Positions 45,838 through 58,450 of a DNA stretch of 64,000 nucleotides are shown here, piece by piece. The first letter of the stretch is position 1, and each line of letters begins with the position of its first letter. The notes beneath the pieces were generated by a model. It made no database searches and was not told where the DNA came from. It saw only the letters and a program-made list of their open reading frames with translations. A program made the position numbers and the translations under genes. This DNA is from Theocolax elegans (lineage: Eukaryota > Arthropoda > Insecta > Hymenoptera > Cerocephalidae): the NCBI GenBank assembly GCA_026168455.1, contig CM047429.1, positions 33,377,850 through 33,441,849 on the forward strand, given 5' to 3'.

Positions 45838-45998
45838 TACTGAGGAGTCCAAGCTGGAGATCGAGGACGAAACGCCTTTAATTGTTTTTAATAAAGGCCG
45901 TGCTCTGGGAAATTCCACCAACCATAGTGGACAAAGAGTACAATGAGCCTACTTTATTCTAAAAGTAAATTATTTAGTTCGGTGTGATCGATAATACA
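45838..45998 (+). mobile_element. Truncated second copy of the retrozyme-like repeat
   Basis: It matches the end of one unit (core CTGAGGA, stem II, GAAA, stem III half, CCACCAACCA) and, after 45925, the first 70 bases of the next unit. The junction between units is thus kept, showing that it too came from a tandem or circular form. The cleavage side of the ribozyme is missing. It makes up most of the 242-base intron between two exons of the minus-strand gene. Confidence 0.7.
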
Positions 45999-46022
45999 TA
46001 CATATATAATTACTTTATTTAC

Positions 46023-46122
46023 CTCAATTTTATGACATCTACATGGTATTTCATTACGTTTCGATATTTTCTCAAATTCCATATCTGAATTCCCTAATGA
46101 ATCTTGTGTATATATTTGAATT
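46023..46122 (-). pseudogene. Unrecognised gene, exon 2
   Basis: The acceptor TTTATGTTTAG and donor GTAAAT bound 100 bases that read IQIYTQDSLGNSDMEFEKIS then KRNEIPCRCHKIE without a stop, ending in phase 0. Intact splice sites and a matching phase to the next exon argue for a real spliced gene on the minus strand rather than a chance frame. Confidence 0.5.
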
Positions 46123-46393
46123 CTAAACATAAATATAAATTATAATCAATTAAACATTGACAACATTGTATCAGAAAAGCTTTAATGAACAGTTTAAAAA
46201 ATGTAAAATAAATAGTGCACTTCGCAGTGATGCAATTATAAATCTAAAAGAAAATTTTAGAGTTATAAACATGTATTATTTTACTATAAACACATTCTAA
46301 TAAAACGAGCTACTATTATTATAATTTTAAACAAAGATCAACAAATTTCATTTCAATAAATTATAAGTGCAAGTTCATAATAAAAATCTCACA

Positions 46394-46507
46394 TTATATT
46401 AAAGAGCTTATCGTTTCTGGCTCTGCCGTCAAAGGCTCAACCTGGGTTTCCAAACAGACTGGGCCTTGTACTTTAAGACTTGAAATGATTAGACCTTTTT
46501 GGCGCAT
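46394..46507 (-). pseudogene. Unrecognised gene, possible first exon
   Basis: ATG at 46507 starts MRQKGLIISSLKVQGPVCLE and TQVEPLTAEPETISSLI, ending at TAA 46396-46394. A GTGAGA donor follows two bases after the stop, so the stop may be a late mutation in an exon that once spliced to 46122. Low-scoring but in the right place and strand for a first exon. Confidence 0.4.
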
Positions 46508-46554
46508 TATTTTTTTCTTATAATTTTCTTACATTATACCTTATCTATATTATA

Positions 46555-47880
46555 TTAAAATTCATCCGTTCTCCGATGTCCGGCGGTGGTGTACGGTGTC
46601 CCGCAGCGGTATCCGGTCTCCTGTTGTAAGAATTAAGAGTATGTGTGGAGTGGAAGGATTAACGCTGATATTTCGGGAATTTCTGAATTATTTCGGGATA
46701 ACTTCACTAAATACGGGATTTTCTGGATATTTCGGGAATTTTTGAGGTATTCCGGGATAACTCCACCAATTACGAGATTTTCTAAATAATTCGGTAATTT
46801 TTTAGATATGCCGGGAAATCTTCACTAATTTAGGGTTTTCCTGGATGTTTCGGGATTTTCTTAAGTATTCCGGGATAACTCCACCAATTTCGGGATTTCC
46901 TGCAAGTCTCGGTTTTTTCTGTGGTATTTCGGGATAACTCCACCAATTTCGGGATTTCCTGGATGTTTCGATATTTTCTGACGTGTTCTGGGATAACTCC
47001 AACAATTTCGGGATTTTCAGGAAGTTTCGGGATTTTTTGCGGTATTCCGGGATAAATCCACCACTTTCGGGATTTCCTGGATGTTTCGGGATTTTCTGGA
47101 TGTTCGGTATTTTCTGTGGTATTCCGGGATAATCCACCAATTTCGGGATTTTCAGGATGTTTCGGGATTTTTTGGGGTATTCCGGGATAAATCCACCACT
47201 TTCGGGATTTTCTGGATGTTCGGTATTTTCTGTGGTATTCCGGGATAATCCACCAATTTCGGGATTTTCAGGATGTTTCGGGATTTTTTGTGGTATTCCC
47301 GGATAACTCCATCAATTTCGGGATTTCCGGGATATTTCGGGATTTTCTGTGGTATTTCGAGATAAATTCCCTAATTTCGGGATTTTCTGGTTGTTTCAAG
47401 AATTTCTATGGTATTTCGGGATTTTCTGTGGTATTTCGAGAATTTTTGATGAATTCCGGGATAACTCCACCAATTTCGAGATTTTCTTAATATTTCGGGA
47501 ATTTCTGAGGTATGCTGGGATAACTTCATTAATTTTGGGATTTCTTGGATATTTCGAGAATTTGTGAGTTATTTCGGGATAATTCACTAATTACGGGATT
47601 TCCTCGATATTTCGGGAATTTCTGAGATATGCCGGGATAACTTCTCTAATTTTGGGATTTCCTGGGTATTTCGAGATAACTCTACTAATTACAGGATTTC
47701 CTGGATATTTCGGGAATTTCTGAGGTGTTCCGGAATAATTCCATCAATTACAGGATTTCCTGAATATTTCATGAATTTTTAAGGTATTTCGGGATAACTC
47801 CACTAATTACAGGATTTACCTGGATATTCGGAAATCGCTGATGAATTCCGGGATAACCCAACTAATTACGGGATAAAATA
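46555..47880. repeat. 59-bp satellite array 1 with leader
   Basis: The monomer is roughly GGGATTTCCTGGATATTTCG then GGAATTTCTGAGGTATTCCG and GGATAACTTCACTAATTAC, about 59 bases, strongly diverged between copies. The array is preceded by a leader (46562-46665: CCGTTCTCCGATGTCCGG ... GTGGAGTGGAAGG). ORFs across it (Pro/Glu/Asn-rich or Phe/Gly-rich) are repeat artefacts. Confidence 0.88.
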
Positions 47881-48029
47881 TTAAAACAGTGTATAAGCAC
47901 ATTTGCCAGTACTCCAATTTTTGTATATTTTTGTACCAAATTAAATTATTATATTAGGAACATTCCAATACTTATAAGTAATTAATAATCAATAATAGTC
48001 ACTACATACTTAAATAATGTAAAAATAAA

Positions 48030-49612
48030 GTGGTCACAGTAATACTAGCATAGACTGAAGCAGTACTGTCAGTCTAATAATTTTTAATAACTTTAATAAT
48101 ATATTTTAATTTTAATGTAATGTATATTTTATTTGATGATTCTGTTTCTTTATCACATTTAAATATACGTTTTTACACATTTTTCATCATAGTCTATTAC
48201 ATAGGTGTATAATGAGTGAGAAGGGGATAAAAAAATTAAAATTTGTATTTTGATTTATTATCAATATATATATATATTATATATATCAAAATTCGTCCGC
48301 TCTCCGGTGTCCGGTATCCAAAAGTTTACAAGAATTAAACGTATGTGTGGTGAAGGCTAACGCTGATACGCCAACCACTCATCATTTATCTCACATGTAA
48401 GAGTAGGTGAAGGAGGATTCATAGGGGGGGGGGGGGGGGTAAAATTAAAAATTTTAATATTTATAGGGGTTACAGTAATATAGATGAATTAGAATATGAC
48501 GCCACTCTTTTTTTATTCTAAAAAACTAAGATGGGTTTTGGTTACGGTTAATAGCGATATGGATACCCTTCATTTATCTCCCCACTCTTTTTATCTCCTA
48601 TTTTAAAGATGAAGGAAGGTGGGAGGAAGGGTCAACATTGAATATGACAACCAGTCTTAATTTATCCCCCATGTAATGATTGAGTGGTAGGGGGTAAGAG
48701 GGGGGTTTAGTAGAAAAATTTCAAAAATATTTTATAGGGTTTTCGGTAAAAAAAGTGGTCACAGTAATACTAGCATAGACTGAAGCAGTACTGTCAGTCT
48801 AATAATTTTTAATAACTTTAATAATATATTTTAATTTTAATGTAATGTATATTTTATTTGATGATTCTGTTTCTTTATCACATTTAAATATACGTTTTTA
48901 CACATTTTTCATCATAGTCTATTACATAGGTGTATAATGAGTGAGAAAGGTGGATAAAAAAATTAAAATTTTATTTTTGATTTATTATCAATATATATAT
49001 ATATATATATATCAAAATTCGTCCGCTCTCCGGTGTCCGGTATCCCAAAAGTTACAAGAATTAAACGTATGTGTGGAGTGGAAGGGCTAACGCTGAATAC
49101 GGCCAACCACTCATCATTTATCTCACATGTAATGATAGGTGCAGGAGGATTCATGAGGGGGGGGGGGGGGGGTAAAATTAGAAAATGTTTTAAATATTTT
49201 ATAGGGGTTATCAGTATATATATGAATTAGAATATGACGACCACTCTTTTTTATTCTAAAAAAACTAAGATGAGGTTTTTGGTTACGGTGAATAGCGATA
49301 TGATAATCACTCTTCATTTATCCTCCATTTATTGCTAGATGGAGGAGGGGCAAGAGGGAGAGGGGGGAAATAAAATTAGAAAAATTCCGAAAATAATTTA
49401 AGGGTTTCGGTACAGGTGAATAACAATATGACAACCACTCTTTTTATCTCCTATTTTAAAGATGAAGGAAGGTGGGAGGAAGGGTCAACATTGAATATGA
49501 CAACCAGTCTTAATTTATCCCCCATGTAATGATTGAGTGGTAGGGGGTAAGAGGGGGGTTTAGTAGAAAAATTTCAAAAATATTTTATAGGGTTTTCGGT
49601 AAAAAAAAGTGA
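48030..49612. repeat. Imperfect tandem duplication with G-runs
   Basis: The segment 48031-48750 returns at about 48755-49612, with a further 130 bases near 49320-49440. Each unit carries the same leader as the satellite arrays (48291, 49016) but no 59-bp array. Each has a G-run of 14-18 bases (48426, 49157) and a TA tract. No gene was seen. Confidence 0.8.
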
Positions 49613-50649
49613 TCACAGTAATACGAACATTGACAAAAACAGTACTAGTACTCTAATAAATTTTGATAACATATATAATATAATATATATAATTTAATGT
49701 AGTGCATATTTTAATTGACGATACGTTTTATTTTTTTTGTTACATTTATATAGATTTTTTTACAAACATTTTTCGTCACCTTTTATTTCTAAGATGTAAA
49801 ATGCGTGAGGAAGGTGGATAAAAAATTTAAAATATTATTTTTCTTTCATTTTTTAATGTAATACCAAATGTAATATTAAAATAACTTTTATAATTAATAT
49901 TCAATTTTTTATTATTGTAATTGTATAATATCATTTATATTTTTTGGTTGCAATTAGTAAAATTCTTTTTTATAAAAGATTTTTGAATATAAAACAAAAT
50001 TAATAAAATGTGAATTTTAATCTTAAAAAATTTTTTTATAAAATCAATTATTATGTATAATTATTTGTTTGAGAGAATAATTGAATACATACGATGCATT
50101 AGCTGCGTTTAGTAGTTCTGTATGAAATTTTAAAGTTTTTCATCTCCTTTCCGTGAAACATCATGGAAAAGTATGAAATATATGTAAAATGGTCAAGGAA
50201 TAATTTTATATTCTAATTTTTGTTGTTGAAAATATTATTCTGGTAGAAAAATAACATATTTGTTACTAGATTGATGTAGCTTCTTACAGAAATAGTGTAG
50301 AAATATTGTAAGTAATGATATGTGTGTTACTACGTATTATAAATAAAAATTAAAATTCCTTACTCCAGTGTAAGTTTTATCATGTCGATTATTTTTAATT
50401 TTTTTTAATTGTTTCAGTATTATGTAGAAATATGTTCAGTATCTATAAACTCTTGTGTAATAGACTAAGATTAAATAAGTATATACAATGTTGCAAATAT
50501 AATACACTGTTATTTTAATTTTATTGACTAAAAAAAATTGTTTGTAACTGAATACTAGGTTAATTAATTACACATTATATTATATTTTAATTATATTCAA
50601 TTAAATTGTAAAACTATAAATTTAAAAAAAGTATAAAGAATAAGTATAT
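49613..50649. other. AT-rich spacer, no gene seen
   Basis: Low-complexity AT-rich DNA with no recognisable feature. Confidence 0.5.
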
Positions 50650-52285
50650 GGGTGGTTCTCTGTGACATCGAAGATGAAAAAAATAAATATTGCTATAACT
50701 GTGGGAATATGTTTTATAGGTATCCAGTAGTTCTCCTGAATTTTTTCAGATTTTTTCTGAGCCATTATTTTAAGTTACAGAGAGTCAAAGTTGACATTTT
50801 AGCACTTTTTTGCATTATATGCCCATTTTCATGAATTTTTAGCTCCCAGGGGATGCATTTTTCACTAAAAACATAAAAATGACTTTTTTTGTAAAATTTT
50901 CCGAACTTTTCATTAAAAATACTTTTAAAGACATAAATGTATGCTGTCACACTCTTGTAAGCCATTTAAACCTTAAATAGTGAAAATCAGCAATTCTGCT
51001 CCGGACTCTGGTAACCTAATACTGTCTAAAAGATGTCTTTTTATAGTCAGAAACTGCCTAAAAATTTCCAGAGTGGGTCTAAATCATTAAGATCACTTAT
51101 GGTCAAAATATCCGGGAAAAGTGCCCGAAATATTAATAGAAATGTATATTTGTTGCCTTATAACGATGAATCTATTAGCATGATCATTGCAAAAAAATTT
51201 GTGCACTTACCTTGGAGTGGTAGAAAAGTATCTTCACTTGTTTCAGTATCCATCTAATCCCCTGTATATTATTATACAAATGTAAAAAATTAATTTTTAA
51301 ACATTTATAATGCTGAATTTTTAGTTTTACATCCCTTACAAGAATTATAATACTAATCTGAAGGATTACTATAAATATATAAACATCATTATTACAATAA
51401 CTGAATATACGTATTTAATACAAAAGATATATAAATAAATCGGATATATAATTATAATGAATAATATGAGAACGTGATAGTGACAAGTTTGTGAATTCTA
51501 AACAATGTTTGCTGAATAATAATAATAATAATGTTGATACTTTTATAGTAATCCTTCAGATTAGTATTATAATTCTTGTAAGGGATGTAAAACTAAAAAT
51601 CCAGCATTATAAATGTTTAAAACATAATTTTTTATAATTTTATAATAATATTTGTAGTTTTAGCAGCTTACAGGGGATTAGATGGATACTGAAACAAGTG
51701 GAGATACTTTTCTACCATTCCAAGGTAAGTGCATAAATTTTTTTGCAATGATCATGCTACTAGATTCATCGTTATAAGGCAACAAATATACATTTCTATT
51801 AATATTTCGGGCACTTTTCCCGGATATTTTGACCATAAGTGATCTTAATGATTTAGACCCACTCTGGAAATTTTTAGGCAGTTTCTGACTATAAAAAGAC
51901 ATCTTTTAGACAGTATTAGGTTACCAGAGTCCGGAGCAGAATTGCTGATTTTCACTATTTAAGGTTTAAATGGCTTACAAGAGTGTGACAGCATACATTT
52001 ATGTCTTTAAAAGTATTTTTAATGAAAAGTTCGGAAAATTTTACAAAAAAAGTCATTTTTATGTTTTTAGTGAAAAATGCATCCCCTGGGAGCTAAAAAT
52101 TCATGAAAATGGGCATATAATGCAAAAAAATGCTAAAATGTCAACTTTGACTCTCTGTAACTTAAAATAATGGCCCAGAAAAAATCTGAAAAAATTCAGG
52201 AGAACTACTGGATACCTCTAAAACATATTCCCACAGTTATAGCAATATTCATTTTTTTCATCTTCGATGTCACAGAGAACTACCC
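50650..52285. mobile_element. Palindromic foldback element 3
   Basis: The ends GGGTGGTTCTCTGTGACATC and the inverse meet ATAT on both sides. Arms of about 730 bases are nearly identical, so the copy is younger than elements 1 and 2; a core of about 170 bases at 51375-51535 is unpaired. Mirror ORFs of 74 and 66 codons occur in both arms and reflect symmetry rather than coding. The termini share the GGG...TTC layout with elements 1 and 2. Confidence 0.82.
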
Positions 52286-52344
52286 ATATATTTAGTGTAA
52301 TTTCGACCGAGGGAGCGTTAGCGACCGAGGAATTGTTGCTAGTA

Positions 52345-54080
52345 TTATATTAAAATTCATGCGTTCTCCGGTGTCCGGTTAGCGGTGCCCGTTGGCGGTG
52401 TTCGGTGTCCGGTTGTAAGAATTAAGAGCATGTGTGGAGTGGAAGAGTTAACGCTGATATTTCGGGAATTTCCGAGTTCTTTCGGGATACCTTTACTAAT
52501 TACGGGATTTCCAGAATATATAGGATATTTCTAAGAGATTCTAGGATGACTCCACTAATTACGGGATTTTCTAAATATTTCTCTAATGTGTGAGGTATGC
52601 CGATAAAACTTCACTAATTACGGGATATCCTATATATTTCGGGAATTGTCGAAGTATTCCGGGATAACTTCACTAACTACGGGATTTCCAGAATATTTAG
52701 GAAATTGTGAGTTATTTCGGGATAACTTCACTAATTACGGGAATTCCAGAATATTTATGAAATTTTTGAGGAATTCCGGGATAACGTCACTAATTACGGG
52801 ATTTCCTGGATATTTCGATTATGTCTGAGGTATTCCGAGATAACTTCACTAATTAGGGATTACCTGGTTATTTCGGTTTGTCTGAAGTAGGCTGGGATGA
52901 CTCCACTAAATACGGGATATCCTAGATATTTCGGGAATTTACGAGATATTCCGGGGTAACTTCACAAATTACGGGATTTCCAGTATATTTAGGAAATTTT
53001 TGAGGTTGTTCGGAATAACTTCAGTAATTACGGGATTTCCTGCAAGTCTCGGTTTTTTCTGTGGTATTTCGGGATAACTCCACCAATTTCGGGATTTCCT
53101 GGATGTTTCGATATTTTCTGACGTGTTCCGGGATAACTCCAACAATTTCGGGATTTTCAGGATGTTTCTGGATTTTTTGTGGTATTCCGGGATAAATTCC
53201 CTAATTTCTGGATTTTCAGGAAGTTTCGGGATTTTTTGCGGTATTCCGGGATAAATCCACCACTTTCGGGATTTCCTGGATGTTTCGGGATTTTCTGGAT
53301 GTTCGGTATTTTCTGTGGTATTCCGGGATAATCCACCAATTTCGGGATTTTCAGGAAGTTTCGGGAAATTTTGAGTTCTTCCAGTATGACACCACCAATT
53401 ACGGGATTTTCTAAATATTTCTCTAATGTCTGAGGTGAGTCGGGATAATTTCACTAATTATGGGATATCCTGAATATTTCGGGAATTTTCGAGGTATTCC
53501 GGGACGACTCCAGCTATTACGGGATTTCCTGCATATTTCGGATATTTCTGAGGTATTCCGGGGTTACTTCACTAATTACGGAATTTTCTGGATATTTCGG
53601 TTATGTCTGAGGTATGCTGGGATAACTTCACCAATTACGGGATTTCCTGGATATTTAGGAAACTTATGAGGTATTCCGTGATAAGTTCACTAATTACGGG
53701 ATTTCCTGGATATTCCGAGAATTTCTAAGGTATTCCGGGATAACATCACTAACTACGGGATTTCCAGAATATTTAGGAAATTTTGAGGTAGTCCGGGATA
53801 ACTTCACTAATTACGGGATATCATAGATATTTCGGGAATTTCGAGGTATTACGGGATAACTGGCTTAATTACGGCATTTCCAGAATATTTTGGAAATTTT
53901 TAGGTATTCCGGGATAATTTCACAAATTACGTGATTTGCTGGATATTTCGGGAATTTTCGAGGTAGTCCGGTATAACTCCAGTAATTACGGGAGTTCCTG
54001 GCTAATACTGGAATTTTTGATGTTTTCCGGTATGACTCCGCCAATTACAGGATTTTTTAAATATTTCCCTAATATCTGAG
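52345..54080. repeat. 59-bp satellite array 2 with leader
   Basis: The same leader as at 46562 is followed by about 1.6 kb of the same monomer. A subregion (53028-53370) is nearly identical to part of array 1 (46900-47150), so the two arrays have exchanged sequence recently. Confidence 0.88.
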
Positions 54081-54084
54081 TTAA

Positions 54085-55691
54085 CCCATTAGCGCCTGAA
54101 CGGACGTGCGGCGGACGCTTTTTTGAGCGAGAGATTTCACCTGTTTATATGTATGAAAAAAATTTTCTTATGTAAAATTTTATCAGCTTTCCGATCCCGC
54201 TATTTGTTTTTCGATTAAATAAAAGCCCTAATTATTATAAACAATTAATTGAAATAAAACATGAAATATCGAATCAAATTTTTTTTGTGTCGACTGAAAA
54301 ACATGAAAATCGTTCGCAACAAACCCCGCGAAGTGAATTTCCAGCGTCCATGATGTTTGAACTAAAAGTTGACATGATTGCATTTGCTTAAATTATTTTT
54401 GAAAGATCCAAAATGGCGGCCGAAAGAAAAAATTCTAGCGCTAAACTTGACGATTTTTTCTCTCAAAATATATCGAATAAATCGAAAATTCCTAAGAACA
54501 AAAATGTCTTAAAATCATTCAAAGAATACTCTCAAATTTTTTCAGAATTTTTAATGAAATTTTTCAAAATTTTGTTTTTTCAAATTTTCAAAAAAACAAA
54601 AATTACTTAAAAAGTTCTGAAAAAATTTGAGAGTATTTTTTGAGTGATTTTAAGACTTTTTTATTCTTAGGAATTTTTTGATTTAGTCGATAGTTTTTGA
54701 GAAAAAAATTATAAAATTATTTTTTTTAATTTTTTTGTACGTTTCTTAGCCAGCAAAAATATGGCCGTTGCCCAACTCTACCGCGAGGAGGTGAATGTTA
54801 ATTCAGAGTCATTTTGTTTTTTTTGTTTTTTTTTGTTTATTTTTTTTTGTTTGGTTTTTTTTTTTTTAATTTTTTTTGTACTTTTTTTTAAATTTATTTT
54901 TTGTATTTATTTAAAAAAAAAATAAAAAAAAAATTAAAAAAAAAAACCAAACAAAAAAAAAAAAAAAAAAACAAAATGACTCTGAATTAACATTCACCTC
55001 CTCGTAGAGTTGGGCAACGGCCATATTTTTGCTGGCTAAGAAACGTACAAAAAAATTAAAAAAAATATTTTTATAATTTTTTTCTCAAAAACTATCGACT
55101 AAATCAAAAAATTCCTAAGAATAAAAAAGTCTTAAAATCACTCAAAAAATACTCTCAAATTTTTTCAGAACTTTTTAAGTAATTTTTGACAATTTGAAAA
55201 AACAAAATTTTGAAAAATTTTATTAAAAATTCTGAAAAAATTTGAGAGTATTCTTTGAGTGATTGTAAGACATTTTTGTTGTTAGGAATTTTTGATTTAA
55301 TCGATATTTTTTGAGAGAAAAAATCGTCAAGTTTAGCGCTAGAATTTTTTCTTTCGGCCGCCATTTTGGATCTTTCAAAAATAATTTAAGCAAATGCAAT
55401 CATGTCAACTTTTAGTTCAAACATCATGGACGCTGGAAATTCACTTCGCGGGGTTTGTTGCGAACGATTTTCATGTTTTTCAGTCGACACAAAAAAAATT
55501 TGACTCGAAATTTCATGTTTTTTTTCAATTAATTGATTTAATAATTAGTGTTTTTATTTAATCGAAAAACAAATAGCGGGATCGGAAAGCTGATGAAATT
55601 TTACACAAGAAAATTTTTTTCATACCTATAAACAGGTGAAATCTCTCGCTCAAAAAAGCGTCCGCCGCGCGTCCGTTCAGGCGCTAATGGG
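54085..55691. mobile_element. piggyBac-type palindromic element, TTAA target duplication
   Basis: TTAA lies at 54081-54084 and 55692-55695, and the element runs CCCATTAGCGCC to GGCGCTAATGGG. TTAA duplication with CCC-initial ends is the signature of the piggyBac superfamily. Arms of about 750 bases pair almost perfectly around an A/T-run centre near 54830-54960. It interrupts satellite array 2, so it is younger than the array. There is no transposase; the mirrored 65-69 codon frames are not convincing genes. Confidence 0.85.
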
Positions 55692-55695
55692 TTAA

Positions 55696-56240
55696 GCCGG
55701 GATAATTCGGGATATTTCGGGAATTTTCGAGGTATTCCGGGACGACTCCATAAATTACGGAATTTCCAGGATATTTGCGAAATTTCTGAGGCATTCCGTG
55801 ATAACTTCACTAATTAACGGATTTCCTGTATATTACGAGAGTTTCTAATTTATTTCAGGATAATTTCACTAATCACGAGATTTCCTGGATATTTTTGGTA
55901 TAGCTGAGGTATTTCGGTATAACTTCACTAATTACTGGATTACCAGAATATTTAGGAATTTTTTGAGGGTTCCGGGATAACGTCACTAATTGCGGAATTT
56001 CCTGGATATTTCGAGAATTTCTGAGTTATTCCGTGATAACTCCAGTAATTACGGGATTTCCTGCCTATTTCGGGAATTTTTGGGTTCTTCCGGTATGATA
56101 CCACCAATTACGGGATTTCCTGGATATTTCCGAAATTTCTGAGGTATCTCGGGGTAACATCACTAATTAATGGATTTCCTGGATATTACGGGAGTTTCTA
56201 AATTATTTCAGGATAACTTCATTAATCACGAAATTTTCTG
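55696..56240. repeat. 59-bp satellite array 2, continuation
   Basis: The same monomer resumes directly after the TTAA and fades out near 56240. Confidence 0.88.
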
Positions 56241-56324
56241 GATTTTTAATATATACATTTATTTTATTTATTTTATTTACATACATGTTAAAGATAAAAT
56301 TCAGGAAATGCAAATAAAATGATA

Positions 56325-57637
56325 ATTCTAGACATTAATATTAATTTACATCCGAGTAATGCAAGTTGAAATAACAGTTTCATTTCCTTTATTCCACTAT
56401 TCACCATATTTGATGTTATGTACCTCAAAATAGGTCAACATTTTGTATTACATATCAAATGAGAAAAAGGTTTGAAATGCTGAATAGAATTTTTTACTAA
56501 TTTTACAAACACCTAATTTACAGTAATAAGATTGGCTATCGATGGTTCATTTTCTTAGTTTTGATTTTGGTCTTTACGCCAGCAGCAATATGCCTCTGAA
56601 TGAAACAAGTTATTCTTTGAAACGATAGTTTTTCAACAAAATTTAATTTAATATAAGATCTTGATTTAAACCAAAGATATAATAAATCAAATGTATTGTA
56701 AAAATAAAAATTGGAAATAAACAGTTTTAGCACTCGAGTATCTATTTCATACTATCCAACATTTCTATTCAACAATTATTGTCCTGGATAACACTTTTTT
56801 CATCTAATTATTTGGATTCTATTATGTTTTTTTAATAATATTAACTAATTGAACTTATATTAAATAAACATGAATATGAACATTTAATAGAAACATTTAA
56901 ACCGATGAAACTTGTTAAATGGGCTTTTTTAACTTTTTCACCGAATAGTGTTTTTTAGTATTCTAGACAGATAACATTTAAATTTAATTAATAATAATTA
57001 ATATTAATTATCAATAATACTAAAAAAGATAATTTAGTGAAAAAGATATTAATATCCAATAAACAAGTTCCATCGGTTACATTAAACTTATTCATGTATC
57101 TTTGTATTTTTAATAAATTTATGATTGGTATATTATAGTTTTGTAAAATTTTATTGATGAGATTAATAAATATTGTATTATTCAATTAATTAGGTGATAA
57201 AAAATTTATCCAGGGCAATAATAATTGTTGAATAAACCGGTTGGTTCTATGAAATGGGTACTCGAGTGCTGAAACTGTTTATTTTCAATTTTTTCATTTT
57301 TATAATAAATTTTGTTGAAAAGCTATTGTTTCAAAGAATAACTTGTTTCAATTAGAGGCATATTAATGCTGTCGTACAGACCAAAATCAAAACCAACAAA
57401 ATGAATCTTGATAGCCAATCTTATTACTGTAAAATAAATATTTGTAAAAGTGGTAAACAATTATATTGAGCATTTGAAAACTTTTTTCCATTTATTATGT
57501 ACTACAAAAAGTTGATCTATTTTGAGGTATTTTAAGGTATTTAACATCCAAAATGGTGAAAAATGGGAAAAAAGGAAATAAACTGTTGTTACAACTTGCA
57601 AACTCAGATGCAAATTAATATTAATTAACATTTCTTG
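56325..57637. mobile_element. Old imperfect palindromic element 5
   Basis: Arms of about 600 bases can be paired in order around a centre near 57000 (for example TAATATTAATTTACATC at 56336 with its inverse near 57620, and CACTCGAGTA at 56731 with its inverse near 57260) but with many differences. It is older than elements 3 and 4. No terminal duplication was found. Confidence 0.6.
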
Positions 57638-58450
57638 CAGATTCTCAATTATATTTTTAGTTTATCTAAAAAAACGCGAGCCATTTTAAAATTTATGAAC
57701 TGTTGTCGTGATATCACCTACATTTATTTTATTAATGGGACAAAATAGCCTGGGTTAAAATTGAAAAAAAAACTTAATATTATTAAGTAATAATTTTTTC
57801 ATTACAATTGAAAATATTTCTTTATTTTTTAAACAAGTTAAATTATTATTAACTTTTATTTAAAATTTGTTGGCCAATTTATATGTAGCATAACACTAGT
57901 ACAAATTTTATATTTAAGGTTAAATGAAACTCTGAATTTGCCATTAATTGGGCATTTTTTGGGTATTTTATTATAATTGGCCATTTTCTGGCTTAAAAAC
58001 GTTTATGGTCAGATTTCTACTAGGAAACTATTTTAATTAATTATGAAAAGACTCCGTACCCTGATTTTTTTCCATAATGGACAGTATATCCCAGGAACCA
58101 TTTCATCAAATAGGCTGAAATTTAAACAGTAACTTTTAAATATTTTTAATCCAGTTGAATTAATTAGACTGTATTAATATTGTAAATAAATTATACTTGT
58201 CAAATTATTTAAAGAAATTAAAAAATTGTGTAATAAACAGCTAAATTATTAATTTTTTAATGAACATTTTGACTTTTATTACAATTCTGTTTGATTTAAA
58301 AGCATTAAAATCATGTTCGCTATCACTATTAAAATATCAGCTTATTCGATAAAGTGGTTCCTGAGATATCCTTGGTATTAATTTAGTTAATAATATATTA
58401 TTTAAAATACGTATTGCAATTAAATAATTAAATAATAAAATTATTTTGAG
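57638..58450. other. AT-rich spacer, no gene seen
   Basis: No feature was recognised. Confidence 0.5.

Noticed and set aside
46802..47140. Pro/Glu/Asn-rich ORF (112 codons) and similar at 52969-53454
   Set aside because: Artefacts of the 59-bp satellite read on the minus strand.
47830..47875. CTGATGA in the satellite as a second hammerhead core
   Set aside because: No GAAA with flanking stems and no cleavage triplet in register.
51033..51902. 74-codon ORF present in both arms
   Set aside because: It is mirrored by the palindrome; no start context, domain or codon bias supports coding.
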